Positions 10,501 through 19,270 of a stretch of DNA of 64,000 nucleotides are shown piece after piece. Source of the stretch: Candidatus Methylomirabilis sp. GTDB lineage: Bacteria > Methylomirabilota > Methylomirabilia > Methylomirabilales > Methylomirabilaceae. The stretch is taken from assembly GCF_028716865.1 (NCBI RefSeq), contig NZ_JAQUOY010000004.1, forward strand, positions 62,001 to 126,000, given 5' to 3'. Positions within the stretch are counted from its first letter, which is position 1; each line of letters opens with the position of its first letter. Both the position numbers and the translations under genes were made by a program. A model generated the notes under the pieces. It worked only from the letters and a program-made list of their open reading frames with translations. It was not told where the DNA came from and did not search any database.

Positions 10501-10530
10501 TTGCCTGCTGCCAATGTAATATAGTAAAAT
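10501..10530 (+). promoter_or_regulatory. Possible sigma-70 promoter upstream of the Wzz-like gene
   Basis: TTGCCT at 10501-10506 and TAAAAT at 10525-10530 with an 18-bp spacer, in an abrupt AT-rich stretch in the 10375-10663 gap. A second weaker candidate (TTGAAT 10613-10618 with TTATAT 10637-10642) would start very close to the gene. The remainder of the gap shows no gene. Confidence 0.35.
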
Positions 10531-10663
10531 CCTAATTTAACAAACACATTTGAGGGACCTGTGGCGGAGCGGTACTCACTACTGCCAAGTGCTGCTGAGG
10601 TCAAGGTTCCTCTTGAATTGCTAGTATCGGGAATTCTTATATAGAAGCAAGGGATTAGTCTTA

Positions 10664-11941
10664 ATGCCTGAAGCGGACGAAGTCGAACTGATCGATTATC
10701 TGAACACACTCTGGAAGTGGAAGTTCCTGATTGTCGTAGGCACGCTGGCGGCGGTGGTCATTGCCTTCGCGGTTAGCGTAAGAGCCCCAATAACTTACGA
10801 AGCCACGGCAATCTTGCTTATTACGGAGTCCAAGGTCCCTCGTCCTGAAGCGGGGGCAGGAGCACCTCAGTCCGTGGTATCCCCAGAAGTCTTTGAGGCG
10901 ACGATAAAGAGTCAGGCTCTGGCGCTCCAGGCTATTCAGCAGTTTGGATTGGATAAGAAACCATTTTCCGTGACTCCGACTGAGTTTTTAAATGATGTTG
11001 TCTCAGTGAAACCTCGACGTGGGACAAACCTCCTCACCCTCACCGCCGTCCTTCCTGATCCCAAGCTGGCAGCCGACGTAGTGAATTTCGTGGCCCAAAA
11101 GGCGGTGGAGTTAAATGCGAATCTCAATCAGATCGACACTGTTTCGACTAAAGAGTATATCCAGCAGCAGCGTGATAAAGCCGACCAGACAATGGAGACT
11201 GCACAGGCGGCTCTGGTCGAGTTTAAGCGGACTGCGAATCTTGAAAGTCTCCAGACGGAGCAACGCATTCTCCTGGCTGAGAAGGAAAAGTTGGCACAGC
11301 GTTACTCCGACCTCACCTTCAAGCTTAAAAGCCTTCAGTCCCAGGTAGCAGCCTTGAAGCAGGCTCTCACCAAACAAGAACAACTCATCACTGTCACTAA
11401 ATCCATCTTTAGCGATCCTGCTATGTTGGCTGCAACTCAGGACCGAGGCCCGATGGATGTAAAGACGCTTTCATCAATCCAGGTCAAAGATCAAGCGATC
11501 AACGAGGTCTATCAAATGCTCCAGAGCAATTTGATCGCCCAGGAAGCAAACCTGGCCTCGGCAGAGAGCGAGCGTCAAGATACTGTACAGAAAATCAGCG
11601 ACAACGAGGCAAAGCTCATCTCAATCTCACGGAAGATCGCCGACGCCGACGCTCGCTTAGAGGAGCTGGACAGGACCTATCGACTGACAAGAGCATCATA
11701 TGAGCTCTTCGCTAAGAGGTTTGATGAGGCCTCGCTCTCGGTTGCCTCCCGCGTCACCGAGTTGAAATTGATTGCTCCAGCCGGCCTCCCCACAGTCCCT
11801 CGTAGCCGAAACGTCATACGAAACGGAGTACTTGCCGGCACTGTAGCTCTGATGACATGTATCATATTGGCGTTCTCTCTGGAAAACCTCCAGGAGACGA
11901 AGAGAAGGCGTGTGAAGATTGTGAGCCCTGCCCCCTCTTGA
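10664..11941 (+). CDS. Wzz/GumC-type polysaccharide co-polymerase (chain-length determinant)
   Basis: A 425-residue protein with the classic topology: a short cytoplasmic N terminus (VELIDYLNTLWKWKF), TM1 at about residues 19-41, a long periplasmic coiled-coil region (about 160-350, Gln/Ala/Glu rich), a GNVR-like stretch and the PxxP-like LPTVPRSRNV before TM2 at about 388-410. It lacks a C-terminal tyrosine-kinase domain, so it belongs to the kinase-less class. Known role: oligomerises in the inner membrane and sets polymer length with Wzy. It is monocistronic, with its own putative promoter. Confidence 0.88.
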   Translation: MPEADEVELIDYLNTLWKWKFLIVVGTLAAVVIAFAVSVRAPITYEATAILLITESKVPRPEAGAGAPQSVVSPEVFEATIKSQALALQAIQQFGLDKKPFSVTPTEFLNDVVSVKPRRGTNLLTLTAVLPDPKLAADVVNFVAQKAVELNANLNQIDTVSTKEYIQQQRDKADQTMETAQAALVEFKRTANLESLQTEQRILLAEKEKLAQRYSDLTFKLKSLQSQVAALKQALTKQEQLITVTKSIFSDPAMLAATQDRGPMDVKTLSSIQVKDQAINEVYQMLQSNLIAQEANLASAESERQDTVQKISDNEAKLISISRKIADADARLEELDRTYRLTRASYELFAKRFDEASLSVASRVTELKLIAPAGLPTVPRSRNVIRNGVLAGTVALMTCIILAFSLENLQETKRRRVKIVSPAPS

Positions 11942-12016
11942 CCATCGCTATTCACGGCTAACCCCGGGGACCGTCCACCTATTCCGTTTCCCAAGTTGGT
12001 GGTATTACACGCACAC

Positions 12017-12045
12017 TTGACGCGATCTGTACGTTACCTTAAGAT
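12017..12045 (+). promoter_or_regulatory. Sigma-70 promoter driving the NusG-like gene and the polysaccharide locus
   Basis: TTGACG at 12017-12022 and TAAGAT at 12040-12045 with the ideal 17-bp spacer. Initiation near 12052 would leave a leader of about 180 nt before the ATG at 12231, long enough to hold RNA signals for the encoded NusG paralogue, although I recognise no ops element. The rest of the 11942-12230 gap holds no gene. Confidence 0.55.
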
Positions 12046-12230
12046 TTGAGCAGTGTTAGCTCGTTGCACGCGCTTTCTATCTGCAACGCTAAATAGGAAA
12101 GTTTGCTGTCGTTCTGTGTAACCCCGGTTGCCTAATCTTAACCGGTTGTTACGCACGCGCTAATCTCATAGTTGGAGCGCAATGATCGTGCCCTGTAAGT
12201 GAGAGGGCGAAGCTATGCCTGGAGGGAGCG

Positions 12231-12728
12231 ATGGTTACGGTTCCCCGGTGGTACGCGCTCCGCACGCGCTCCAGATACGAGAAACGAGTGTGGGCTCAGA
12301 TCGATAGCCGAGGTATCGAGGTGTTCCTTCCGCTCATCGCTCGGAGGAGGCGTTGGAAGGACCGTACGGTGCAGGTCCAATTCCCACTCTTTCCAGGCTA
12401 TTGTTTCGCACACTTCGCCTGGCAGGATCGGTTACGTGTACTGACCGTCCCTGGTGTAGTAGAGGTGTTGGGGGTGGGCGGCCACGGTGTGCCGGTCGAG
12501 GATGCCGAAATCGAGGGAGTACGACGTCTGGTCGCCAGCACCCTCCCCGTTGATCCGTACCCCTTTCTAGAGCATGGGATGGCGGTCGAGGTCCGGCACG
12601 GCCCCCTCCAGGGTCTCCGTGGGATCCTGATTCGGAAAGCCCCCAGAACACGTCTCGTGATCGGCGTCAGCCTCATCCACCAAGGGGCTTCGGTTGAGAT
12701 CGATGCCGACAATGTCATTCCGATTTGA
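12231..12728 (+). CDS. NusG paralogue (RfaH/UpxY-like specialised elongation factor)
   Basis: A 165-residue protein with an N-terminal NGN domain (WYALRTRSRYEKRVWAQI, then FPGYCFAHF and VPGVVEVLGVGG) and a C-terminal KOW domain (MAVEVRHGPLQGLRG near residues 115 to 129). The WYA...E start and the FPGY motif are those of NusG paralogues placed at the head of capsule and exopolysaccharide operons, where they stop premature termination. A GGAGGGAG Shine-Dalgarno precedes the ATG. Its position ahead of a 40-kb locus supports this role; housekeeping NusG is less likely, as no secE or ribosomal genes are nearby. Confidence 0.85.
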   Translation: MVTVPRWYALRTRSRYEKRVWAQIDSRGIEVFLPLIARRRRWKDRTVQVQFPLFPGYCFAHFAWQDRLRVLTVPGVVEVLGVGGHGVPVEDAEIEGVRRLVASTLPVDPYPFLEHGMAVEVRHGPLQGLRGILIRKAPRTRLVIGVSLIHQGASVEIDADNVIPI

Positions 12729-12847
12729 CGGGAGCCTTGGCTTATGTGGGCTGACCTTTGGCGATCGAATTCGCCAGGGCTGAGTTCCCGACCATCGGGC
12801 TCGACGTTGAAGGAGCGCGGGAGAGCAGAGGAGCTGAGAAAGGGGTA

Positions 12848-12896
12848 CAGGGGAGTTGAAGGCCCGAGGTGAGTTTGATGCACCTAAGCTCCCCTG
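12848..12896 (+). other. Two-tier stem-loop in the leader after the NusG-like gene
   Basis: CAGGGGAG (12848-12855) pairs perfectly with CTCCCCTG (12889-12896), and an inner stem AGGTG (12867-12871) pairs with CACCT (12881-12885). No U-tract follows, so it is not a classic intrinsic terminator. It lies in the 240-bp gap between the NusG-like gene and the first sugar gene, a place where a pause or loading signal would make sense. Confidence 0.4.
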
Positions 12897-12970
12897 CCAG
12901 ATGATGAACAGGTGACCGTGACCGAGCTGGTCCTACATCGGAACCATCAATGTTCCATCAGGAGTTAGTT

Positions 12971-13945
12971 ATGAAGAAAGCCTTAATCTGCGGTGCCGGT
13001 GGGTTCATCGGTGAGCACTTGGTGAAGAAGCTCAAGCGCGAGGGATACTGGGTGCGCGGCGTGGACATTAAGGCGCAAGAGTTTGCGCCCACCCAGGCCA
13101 ACGAGTTTCTGCTGCTGGACCTGCGCAACCCCGAGAACTGCCGCATAGCACTGACCCTCCAGGGCGATGCCTTCGATGAGGTCTACCAGTTGGCCGCCGA
13201 CATGGGTGGGATGGGGTTTATCTCCCGGGCTGAGTGCGAGGTGTTGCACAACAATGCGTTAATAAATATCCACATGGTGCATACGGCGGCCGAGGTCCGG
13301 GTGCCTCGCTACTTCTTCTCTTCATCGGTGTGCGTGTACCGGGATATGCAGCCCGGCGAGGCTGCGCTACGGGAGAACGACGCCATTCCCGCCAATCCCG
13401 ACAACGAGTACGGCTGGGAGAAGTTGTATGCCGAGCGGGTGGCCATGGCCTATGGCCGACGGTATGGGATGCAGGTACGCATCGCCCGCTTCGAGAACTG
13501 CTACGGCCCGGAGGGGACCTGGCGGGGCGAGCGGGAGAAGGCCCCGGCCGCCATTTGCCGCAAGGTGGCCGAGGCGGAGGACGGGGCGACCATTGAGGCT
13601 TGGGGCGACGGGACGGCGATCCGGGTGTTCACCTACGTGGATGATCTGGTAGAGGGCATCTGCGCGCTGATGCAGTCCGACCTTGAGGGCCCCGTGAACC
13701 TGGGTAGCGACGAGCAGGTCACCGTGGCTGATTTGGTGAGGACAGTGATCGGGGTGTCCGGCAAGAAGATCGACGTGCAGTGCGTTCCGGGACCGGTAGG
13801 GGTGCAATCGCGCAACTTCAGCAAGGCCCGCATCACGTCGTTAGGCTGGCGGGCGAAGTACTCCCTCAAAGAAGGCATTGCGCGCACCTATCCCTGGATC
13901 GAAGCGCAAGTGAAGCAGGCGCGAGTGGCGGTCACCCATATCTGA
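12971..13945 (+). CDS. Extended SDR, GDP-mannose 3,5-epimerase-like
   Basis: About 324 residues. The NAD-binding ALICGAGGFIGEHL, the distinctive LAADMGGMGFI, the catalytic SSSVCVY and YGWEKLYAE (YxxxK) and RFENCYGPEGTWRGEREKAP are the landmarks of the GDP-mannose 3,5-epimerase group. I place the start at ATG 12971, since AGGAG lies 7 bases upstream; the ATG at 12950 lacks a site. It probably produces an epimerised nucleotide sugar for the glycan; whether the substrate is GDP-mannose is inferred from motif similarity only. Confidence 0.78.
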   Translation: MKKALICGAGGFIGEHLVKKLKREGYWVRGVDIKAQEFAPTQANEFLLLDLRNPENCRIALTLQGDAFDEVYQLAADMGGMGFISRAECEVLHNNALINIHMVHTAAEVRVPRYFFSSSVCVYRDMQPGEAALRENDAIPANPDNEYGWEKLYAERVAMAYGRRYGMQVRIARFENCYGPEGTWRGEREKAPAAICRKVAEAEDGATIEAWGDGTAIRVFTYVDDLVEGICALMQSDLEGPVNLGSDEQVTVADLVRTVIGVSGKKIDVQCVPGPVGVQSRNFSKARITSLGWRAKYSLKEGIARTYPWIEAQVKQARVAVTHI

Positions 13946-13956
13946 GCCGAAAGTGA

Positions 13957-13974
13957 ACCACCTCTGAAGGTGGT
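13957..13974 (+). terminator. Perfect hairpin after the epimerase gene (no U-tract)
   Basis: ACCACCT, a 4-base loop CTGA, then AGGTGGT: a perfect 7-bp stem 12 bp past the epimerase stop. It lacks a run of T, so it would be at best a weak or factor-assisted terminator or an mRNA end stabiliser. Confidence 0.3.
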
Positions 13975-14077
13975 CAGCCGAGGGGGTGGACTAAGGTGAC
14001 CATTGCCCTCGATGCCGACCCACTGATTAGTCAATCGACTCTATAAACTCAACAGACTCAATTGATCCAAGAGACTC

Positions 14078-14529
14078 ATGAAGGTCGTCATCCTTATCGG
14101 GGTCTTGGCGCTCGCTTTAGCGAAGAGACTGACGCCCGCCCTGAACCGATGGTGGAGACCGGCGGCCGATTGCGTCGGGTCAAGGACTACCTCGTCGACG
14201 AAAAGGCTTTCTACTTCACCTACGGCAATGGGATTGGAGATGTCAACATCTCCGATCCCATTACATTCCACGATAACCAAGGGATGTTCACAACAGTGGC
14301 AGCTACGCGGCCTCTCGGACGGTTTGGAGTCCTTGATATGAATCGGAATCGGGTCACTTCATTCCAGGAAAAGCCGGACGGGAATGGCGGCTGGATCAAT
14401 GGTGGCTCCTTCGTGCTCTCGCCGAAGGTCATTGACCGTATAGAAGGCGACCACACCATCTGGGAGCGCGAGCCCCTGCAAGGGCAGGCGATGACGATGA
14501 CATCGGCCTTATCGCCAGTCATGGGCTGA
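14078..14529 (+). pseudogene. Glucose-1-phosphate cytidylyltransferase remnant (internal deletion, frameshift, lost C terminus)
   Basis: It begins as MKVVILIG (frame of 14078) and continues in another frame (GLGARFSEETDARPEPMVE), so the start is frameshifted. It then jumps from METGG-like sequence straight to RLRRVKDYL, omitting roughly the family's residues 30 to 110. The later motifs YGNGIGDVNI, GRFGVLDMNRN, TSFQEKPDGNGGWINGG and WEREPL are clear, but the final quarter is missing after 14490. No CDP-sugar pathway gene accompanies it. Best read as a dead rfbF-type gene left by recombination. Confidence 0.8.
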
Positions 14530-14546
14530 CCCCTGTGATCGCTAAA

Positions 14547-16376
14547 ATGACCTCCATAACAAAACTGTCAACCGCTCAGAAAATCTGGGAGCTGCTCACG
14601 TCCGCCGAGCGACGCGGTGCGGTGGTGTTGTTGGGCCTGATATTTATTGGCATGGTGCTGGAGACACTGGGTATCGGATTGGTGATTCCGGCAATTGGAC
14701 TGCTCACGCAGCGTGATTTCCTAAGCAACTATCCGGCGCTCGAACCGGCCCTCCACGCGCTGGGCAATCCTAGCCAGCAAAGCATCGTCGTCGGTGGCTT
14801 GTTCATGCTGGCGGGGGTGTCCCTCATCAAGGCGCTGTTTCTGACCTTCCTGGCTTGGCGCCAGGCTCGATTCGGATACGGCGCGCAGTCTAGCTTTTCT
14901 CAGCGTCTATTCGCCGGCTACCTGAACCAGCCCTGGGCGTTTCACCTCCAGCGCAATTCGGCGCAGTTGATTCGCAATGTCACGACCGAAGTCGGACTGT
15001 TCGGGGTCGTCATCCAAAATGCCTTGGTGGTCTTCACCGAAGGGATGGCCACCCTGGGCATTTGGATGCTCCTCGTGGCCGTGGAACCGGTCGGTACCCT
15101 CCTGGTTATGACAACAATAGGGCTTGCTGCATGGTTCTTTCATCACCTCACCAGGGCGCACCTGTTGCACTGGGGCGAGGCTCGCCAATACCACGAAGGG
15201 CTACGCATGCAGCACCTGCAACAGGGCCTCTTCGCAGCCAAGGAAGTGAAGCTGCTCGGCCGCGAAGAGGATTTTCTTGCCCGATTCAGCCTGCACAACA
15301 TCGGCATCGCGCACGTCGCGCAGCGTCAACTTACCATCCAACAGATGCCGCGCCTCTGGCTCGAGCTGCTGGCGGTGGTCGGCCTCGCCGCCCTGGTGCT
15401 CGTTATGCTTCGCTTAGGCAAGCCGCTCGATGCGCTGCTTCCCATCCTGGGACTCTTCGCGGGCGCAGCCTTCCGGGTTCTACCCTCAATCAATCGGGTG
15501 CTGGGCGCGATCCAGTCTATCCGGTATTGCCTTCCGGTCGTGAACACGCTTCACCAAGAAATGGCCCTGTTCGATGCGTCCGCTGCACCGAAGCGAATCC
15601 GCCTCCTCCCCTTCTGGGCTCAACTAGCCCTCACCAAGGTCAGTTACCGCTATCCGAATGCCGCCGCCACTTCTCTGCGAGATGTCAGCCTGACCGTCGC
15701 CCACGGTACAACGGTCGGATTCATCGGCAGCAGCGGTGCCGGTAAGACAACTCTCATCGATGTGATCCTGGGCTTGCTCAGCCCCAGCAGCGGCCAGGTC
15801 ACCGTCGACGGTGTCGACATCCAAACAAATCTGCGCGGCTGGCAGGACCAGATTGGCTACGTACCTCAGTTCATCTTCCTCACAGACGACACGCTGCGCC
15901 GGAATGTCGCCTTCGGGATCCCAGACGACCAGATCGACCACGAGGCCGTGCGTCGCGCCATTCGGGCTGCTCAGCTCGACGACTTCGTCAACGGCCTGCC
16001 CCAAGGCCTCGACACCCTCGTCGGCGAGCGCGGCGTGCGGCTCTCAGGCGGCCAACGACAGCGCATTGGCATTGCGCGGGCTCTCTACCATGACCCGGCG
16101 ATATTGGTCCTTGACGAGGCCACCAGCTCGCTCGACATCGCCACCGAGGGCGATGTCATGCAGGCCGTCTATGCATTGCGCGGCCACAAAACCTTCCTCA
16201 TCGTCGCTCACCGCCTCTCGACTGTGGCCAACTGTGATCTGTTGTTCTGGATAGAAGAAGGAAGGGTAGTCAACAGGCCAGGCGCGGGTACCGCTCGAAA
16301 GGTGGCGATGGCGAAGGACGGGAGTGCAGGAATAGTGGAGAAGCGCATAGATCAAGAATCGCAGATTCGACAATAA
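14547..16376 (+). CDS. ABC exporter, PglK/MsbA-type (candidate lipid-linked glycan flippase)
   Basis: About 609 residues: six predicted TM helices in the N-terminal ~320 residues, then a complete nucleotide-binding domain with Walker A GSSGAGKTT (near residue 394), signature LSGGQRQR (near 499), Walker B ILVLDEATSSLD (near 519) and the switch His in VAHRLS. Family knowledge: the closest described relatives flip undecaprenyl-linked oligosaccharides (PglK) or lipid A. No Wzx-type flippase is visible in the locus, which supports this reading. The start could be GTG 14535 or ATG 14547. The ~45-residue C-terminal tail is polar and looks non-conserved. Confidence 0.82.
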   Translation: MTSITKLSTAQKIWELLTSAERRGAVVLLGLIFIGMVLETLGIGLVIPAIGLLTQRDFLSNYPALEPALHALGNPSQQSIVVGGLFMLAGVSLIKALFLTFLAWRQARFGYGAQSSFSQRLFAGYLNQPWAFHLQRNSAQLIRNVTTEVGLFGVVIQNALVVFTEGMATLGIWMLLVAVEPVGTLLVMTTIGLAAWFFHHLTRAHLLHWGEARQYHEGLRMQHLQQGLFAAKEVKLLGREEDFLARFSLHNIGIAHVAQRQLTIQQMPRLWLELLAVVGLAALVLVMLRLGKPLDALLPILGLFAGAAFRVLPSINRVLGAIQSIRYCLPVVNTLHQEMALFDASAAPKRIRLLPFWAQLALTKVSYRYPNAAATSLRDVSLTVAHGTTVGFIGSSGAGKTTLIDVILGLLSPSSGQVTVDGVDIQTNLRGWQDQIGYVPQFIFLTDDTLRRNVAFGIPDDQIDHEAVRRAIRAAQLDDFVNGLPQGLDTLVGERGVRLSGGQRQRIGIARALYHDPAILVLDEATSSLDIATEGDVMQAVYALRGHKTFLIVAHRLSTVANCDLLFWIEEGRVVNRPGAGTARKVAMAKDGSAGIVEKRIDQESQIRQ

Positions 16377-16390
16377 AGCTTGGGGGAATT

Positions 16391-17133
16391 ATGGAAATCC
16401 TACGCAAGATTCGTAAGGCCACACTCCTCGTTCGGTCAGCAGGAGGCAGAGCGGACCTCGTTCACACGCTCGGTCTGCGTAGCCGTCAAGAAGAAAAGAC
16501 CGAGCGTTACTTGGAGAAACTTGGAGTCAGCCGCTATTTGATAAAGGGTTATCCGGATGAGTGCCCCCTTAATCGTAACAAGGCATACGATTTGGCAAAC
16601 TTGCACAGAATCGTACGGCGATTGCGACCGCGTGTTGTTATCGAGTTTGGTTGCGGATACAGTACCTTGGCAATTGCCCATGCGTTGAAAACAAATTCCG
16701 AAAAACATGGAAGAGCCGGACGGTTGTATGTTGTGGAGGCGGTGGAGAGGTGGGCATCGAACGTGCGTGAAAAATTATCCGATCTCTCGGATTTGTAGAG
16801 ATCAGGGTCCCCGAGCTCAAGGCTTTTTTGCTTGATGGACAGGTGTGTCACGTGTTCGCTGATTTATCGGACGTACGTCCAGACTTTATTTATCTCGACG
16901 GCCCCCAGCCTACCGACGCGAAGGGGAATATAAATGGGCTGACACCAGGTGGTCTCGTGTTCCCATGCGCGGCAGATTCTCTCTTTTATGAATGGGGTTT
17001 CTATCCTGGCTTTCAGATGCTCGTTGACGGACGGTTTCCTAATGTCGAATTTCTAAAGAAAAACCTGAAGCGTGATTACAGGATCAAATCAAGCGCATTG
17101 CATAACAACACGCTTTTTGAGTTGATTAGATGA
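16391..17133 (+). pseudogene. SAM-methyltransferase-fold protein split by a 1-base frameshift
   Basis: Two overlapping pieces together match the intact 250-residue protein at 21388-22140. The first frame carries VVIEFGCGYSTLAIAHAL and ends at a TAG at 16796-16798 after KLSDLSDL. One base more in the T-run (ggatttgtag to ggattttgtag) gives D-F-V-E-I-R-V-P-E-L-K and runs into the second frame with DFIYLDGPQP, YEWGFYPGFQ and FLKKNLKRDY to 17133. Either a real inactivating deletion or a homopolymer sequencing error. The intact protein would be of unknown substrate, in the polysaccharide locus. Confidence 0.8.
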
Positions 17134-17291
17134 ATTTGAACATATCCAGATAAGCTTGCACGCTCGAAGCAAGGTTAAATAGCCGTGAGACCCTCATAGA
17201 AGTACTGATTGAGGTTGTCAGATACGTGAATTGTTGGTCTTAGCTTACAGGCCGTTGAACGAACGCCGCCTAACACGTTGAGGATTTCGAT

Positions 17292-17771
17292 TTGAAGGTA
17301 AAGCCGCTCAAAAAGGGGGCCATCAAATTAATGGTTTATGATTTCGATGGTGTTATGACGGATAATCGTGTCCTGCAACTTCAGGATGGTACGGAAGCCG
17401 TTTGGGTGAGTCGTGCCGATGGATGGGGTATCGATCAGATCAGGAAAATGGGTATCCCGCAGTTGATCCTTAGTACGGAAAGAAACCCTGTCGTGGCGGC
17501 TCGAGCCAAGAAGCTGAATATCGAAGTTATCCACGGCAGTGGGGACAAGAAGGCCGATTTGTTGGGCTATTGCAGCAGGATGCAGATAGACCTCCGCAGC
17601 GTTCTCTATGTCGGTAATGACGTCAACGACCTGGAAGCCATGCGAGTGATTGGGTTTCCGGTCGCCCCTGCCGACGCCCACCCATCAATTATTGCCATCG
17701 CAAAATATGTTACGCGGGTTAAGGGCGGCGAAGGTGTCATCAAGGAATTGTCCGAATATGTCGCAAACTGA
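17292..17771 (+). CDS. HAD-family C0 phosphatase, KdsC / KDN-9-phosphatase-like
   Basis: A 159-residue capless HAD phosphatase. Motif I is MVYDFDGVMTDN (nucleophile Asp near residue 17), motif II LILSTERNP, the Lys and motif IV in YVGNDVNDLEAM. This size and layout is that of KdsC and the tetrameric KDN-9-P/NeuNAc-9-P phosphatases, which remove phosphate from a freshly condensed ulosonic acid. The start is TTG 17292, with AGGA upstream; the next ATG (17331) would remove the first beta strand. It overlaps the next gene, and a NeuB-type synthase follows two genes on, so a phosphorylated ulosonic acid substrate is likely. Confidence 0.82.
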   Translation: MKVKPLKKGAIKLMVYDFDGVMTDNRVLQLQDGTEAVWVSRADGWGIDQIRKMGIPQLILSTERNPVVAARAKKLNIEVIHGSGDKKADLLGYCSRMQIDLRSVLYVGNDVNDLEAMRVIGFPVAPADAHPSIIAIAKYVTRVKGGEGVIKELSEYVAN

Positions 17772-18342
17772 GGGCCAGGTCAAAGAACTGATTCGCGAGA
17801 GCATTGGGGTGAAATCCGCAATGCTTGCCGATGCCGTGCAGCTCGAACTGATCCAGCGCATCGCGGCAAGCATTATCGAAGCACTGAAGCGTGGTAAGAA
17901 GGTCATTTTCTGTGGCAATGGCGGCAGCTTCGCCGACAGCATTCATCTGGCTGGAGAATTCGTTCCACGCTTTCAGAAGGAACACGTACCGCTTGCAGCT
18001 ATTGCATTGGGTGCCAACACCTCAATCCTGACTGCAATCGGCAATGATTATTCCTATGCCGAGGTTTTTTCCCGCGAACTAGCTGCCATCGGCCAGGCAG
18101 GTGACGTCCTCATCGCCATATCGACCAGCGGCAACTCGGAAAATATTCACCGGGCGGTGCGGGTTGCCCAAGAGATCGGCATCCATGTCTACGGCATGAC
18201 CGGGCAAGGCGGAGGCCGTTTGGCGGCAGTTACGGAGAGTCTGAAAGTTCCGTCGCAAAAAACCGCCAGAATCCAAGAGTCTCACATTCTCGTGGGACAC
18301 ATCATCTGCGAGTTGGTAGAGAATGCCATGGTCGGGGCTTAA
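17758..18342 (+). CDS. SIS-domain phosphosugar isomerase, GmhA-like
   Basis: About 194 residues of a sugar isomerase (SIS) domain: FCGNGGSFADSIHLAGEFV (phosphosugar-binding Ser loop), LTAIGNDYSYAEVFSREL, AISTSGNSENIHRAV, and the C-terminal IQESHILVGHIICELVE with His/Glu typical of sedoheptulose-7-phosphate isomerase GmhA. ATG 17758 overlaps the phosphatase stop by 14 bp. GmhA makes D-glycero-D-manno-heptose 7-phosphate; in a NeuB/NeuA cluster with no HldE-type partner it may instead shape the sugar phosphate precursor of an ulosonic acid (inference). Confidence 0.82.
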   Translation: MSQTEGQVKELIRESIGVKSAMLADAVQLELIQRIAASIIEALKRGKKVIFCGNGGSFADSIHLAGEFVPRFQKEHVPLAAIALGANTSILTAIGNDYSYAEVFSRELAAIGQAGDVLIAISTSGNSENIHRAVRVAQEIGIHVYGMTGQGGGRLAAVTESLKVPSQKTARIQESHILVGHIICELVENAMVGA

Positions 18343-18413
18343 CGAAATGACCTGTTGTCTATGTAGCAGAGAAGAATCAACTCAGCGGAAGGGGTAGAAG
18401 AAGGAGTGTCTTA

Positions 18414-19268
18414 ATGAGTATTATTATTATCGCCGAGATTGGCATTAACCATAACGGCAGTATCAAGATTGCTAAGCAGTTGATTGACGTCGCCAAAGAG
18501 GCCGGCGCTGACGCCGTGAAGTTTCAGAAGCGCACAATCGACCTTGTCTACACCAAGGAAATGCTCGCTTCCCCCCGTGAAAGCCCATGGGGAAATACCC
18601 AACGCGCACAGAAGGAAGGGCTAGAATTCGGTGCGGATCAATACTGGGAGATTGATCGCCATTGCCGCGAGAAAGGTATAGAGTGGTTCGCTTCGGCTTG
18701 GGACCTCAAGAGCCAGGAATTCCTACGCCAGTTCAACCTGCGATACAACAAGATTGCGTCTGCGATGCTGGTGTGCGAGTCGCTGCTCAGGGTGGTAGCT
18801 GAGGAGAAAAAGCACACCTTCATTTCCACCGGCATGAGCAAGGTGGCGGATATCGATCGTGTCGTGACCATTTTCAAAGAAGCGGAATGCCCCTTCGAGT
18901 TGATGCATTGCGTCTCGACCTACCCGATGGTTGATGAAGATGCCAACCTCAACCGCATTATGGCTTTGCGTCAGCGTTATGGTTGTAACGTGGGCTACAG
19001 CGGACACGAAGTAGGACTGGCCGTCTCCTACGCTGCAGCGGCCTTGGGAATAACCTCGCTCGAACGTCACATCACGATGAATCGTGCGATGTACGGTTCT
19101 GACCAGGCGGCTTCGGTCGAACCCAACGGATTTCGCATGCTCGTGGGTGCTGTGCGTAAGATCGAAAAAGCGATGGGCGATGGAACACTTGAGATGAACC
19201 CGAAAGAAGTGTCGCATAGCATGAAACTGAGAGCACATCTTGGTTGGGAAAGCTCCACTATTCGGTAA
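18414..19268 (+). CDS. NeuB-family ulosonic acid synthase, short form (no SAF domain)
   Basis: A 284-residue PEP-dependent condensing enzyme: IIAEIGINHNGS, AGADAVKFQKR, WFASAWDLKS, ISTGMSKVADIDR, MHCVSTYP, GYSGHEVGLAVS and SLERHITMNRA are the TIM-barrel landmarks of sialic acid synthases. It ends about 60 residues short of full-length NeuB and lacks the C-terminal SAF (antifreeze-like) domain. AAGGAG precedes the ATG. Known chemistry: condensation of PEP with an N-acetylhexosamine-type or hexose sugar (or its phosphate). The nearby HAD phosphatase favours a phosphorylated substrate. Confidence 0.85.
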   Translation: MSIIIIAEIGINHNGSIKIAKQLIDVAKEAGADAVKFQKRTIDLVYTKEMLASPRESPWGNTQRAQKEGLEFGADQYWEIDRHCREKGIEWFASAWDLKSQEFLRQFNLRYNKIASAMLVCESLLRVVAEEKKHTFISTGMSKVADIDRVVTIFKEAECPFELMHCVSTYPMVDEDANLNRIMALRQRYGCNVGYSGHEVGLAVSYAAAALGITSLERHITMNRAMYGSDQAASVEPNGFRMLVGAVRKIEKAMGDGTLEMNPKEVSHSMKLRAHLGWESSTIR

Positions 19269-19270
19269 CA

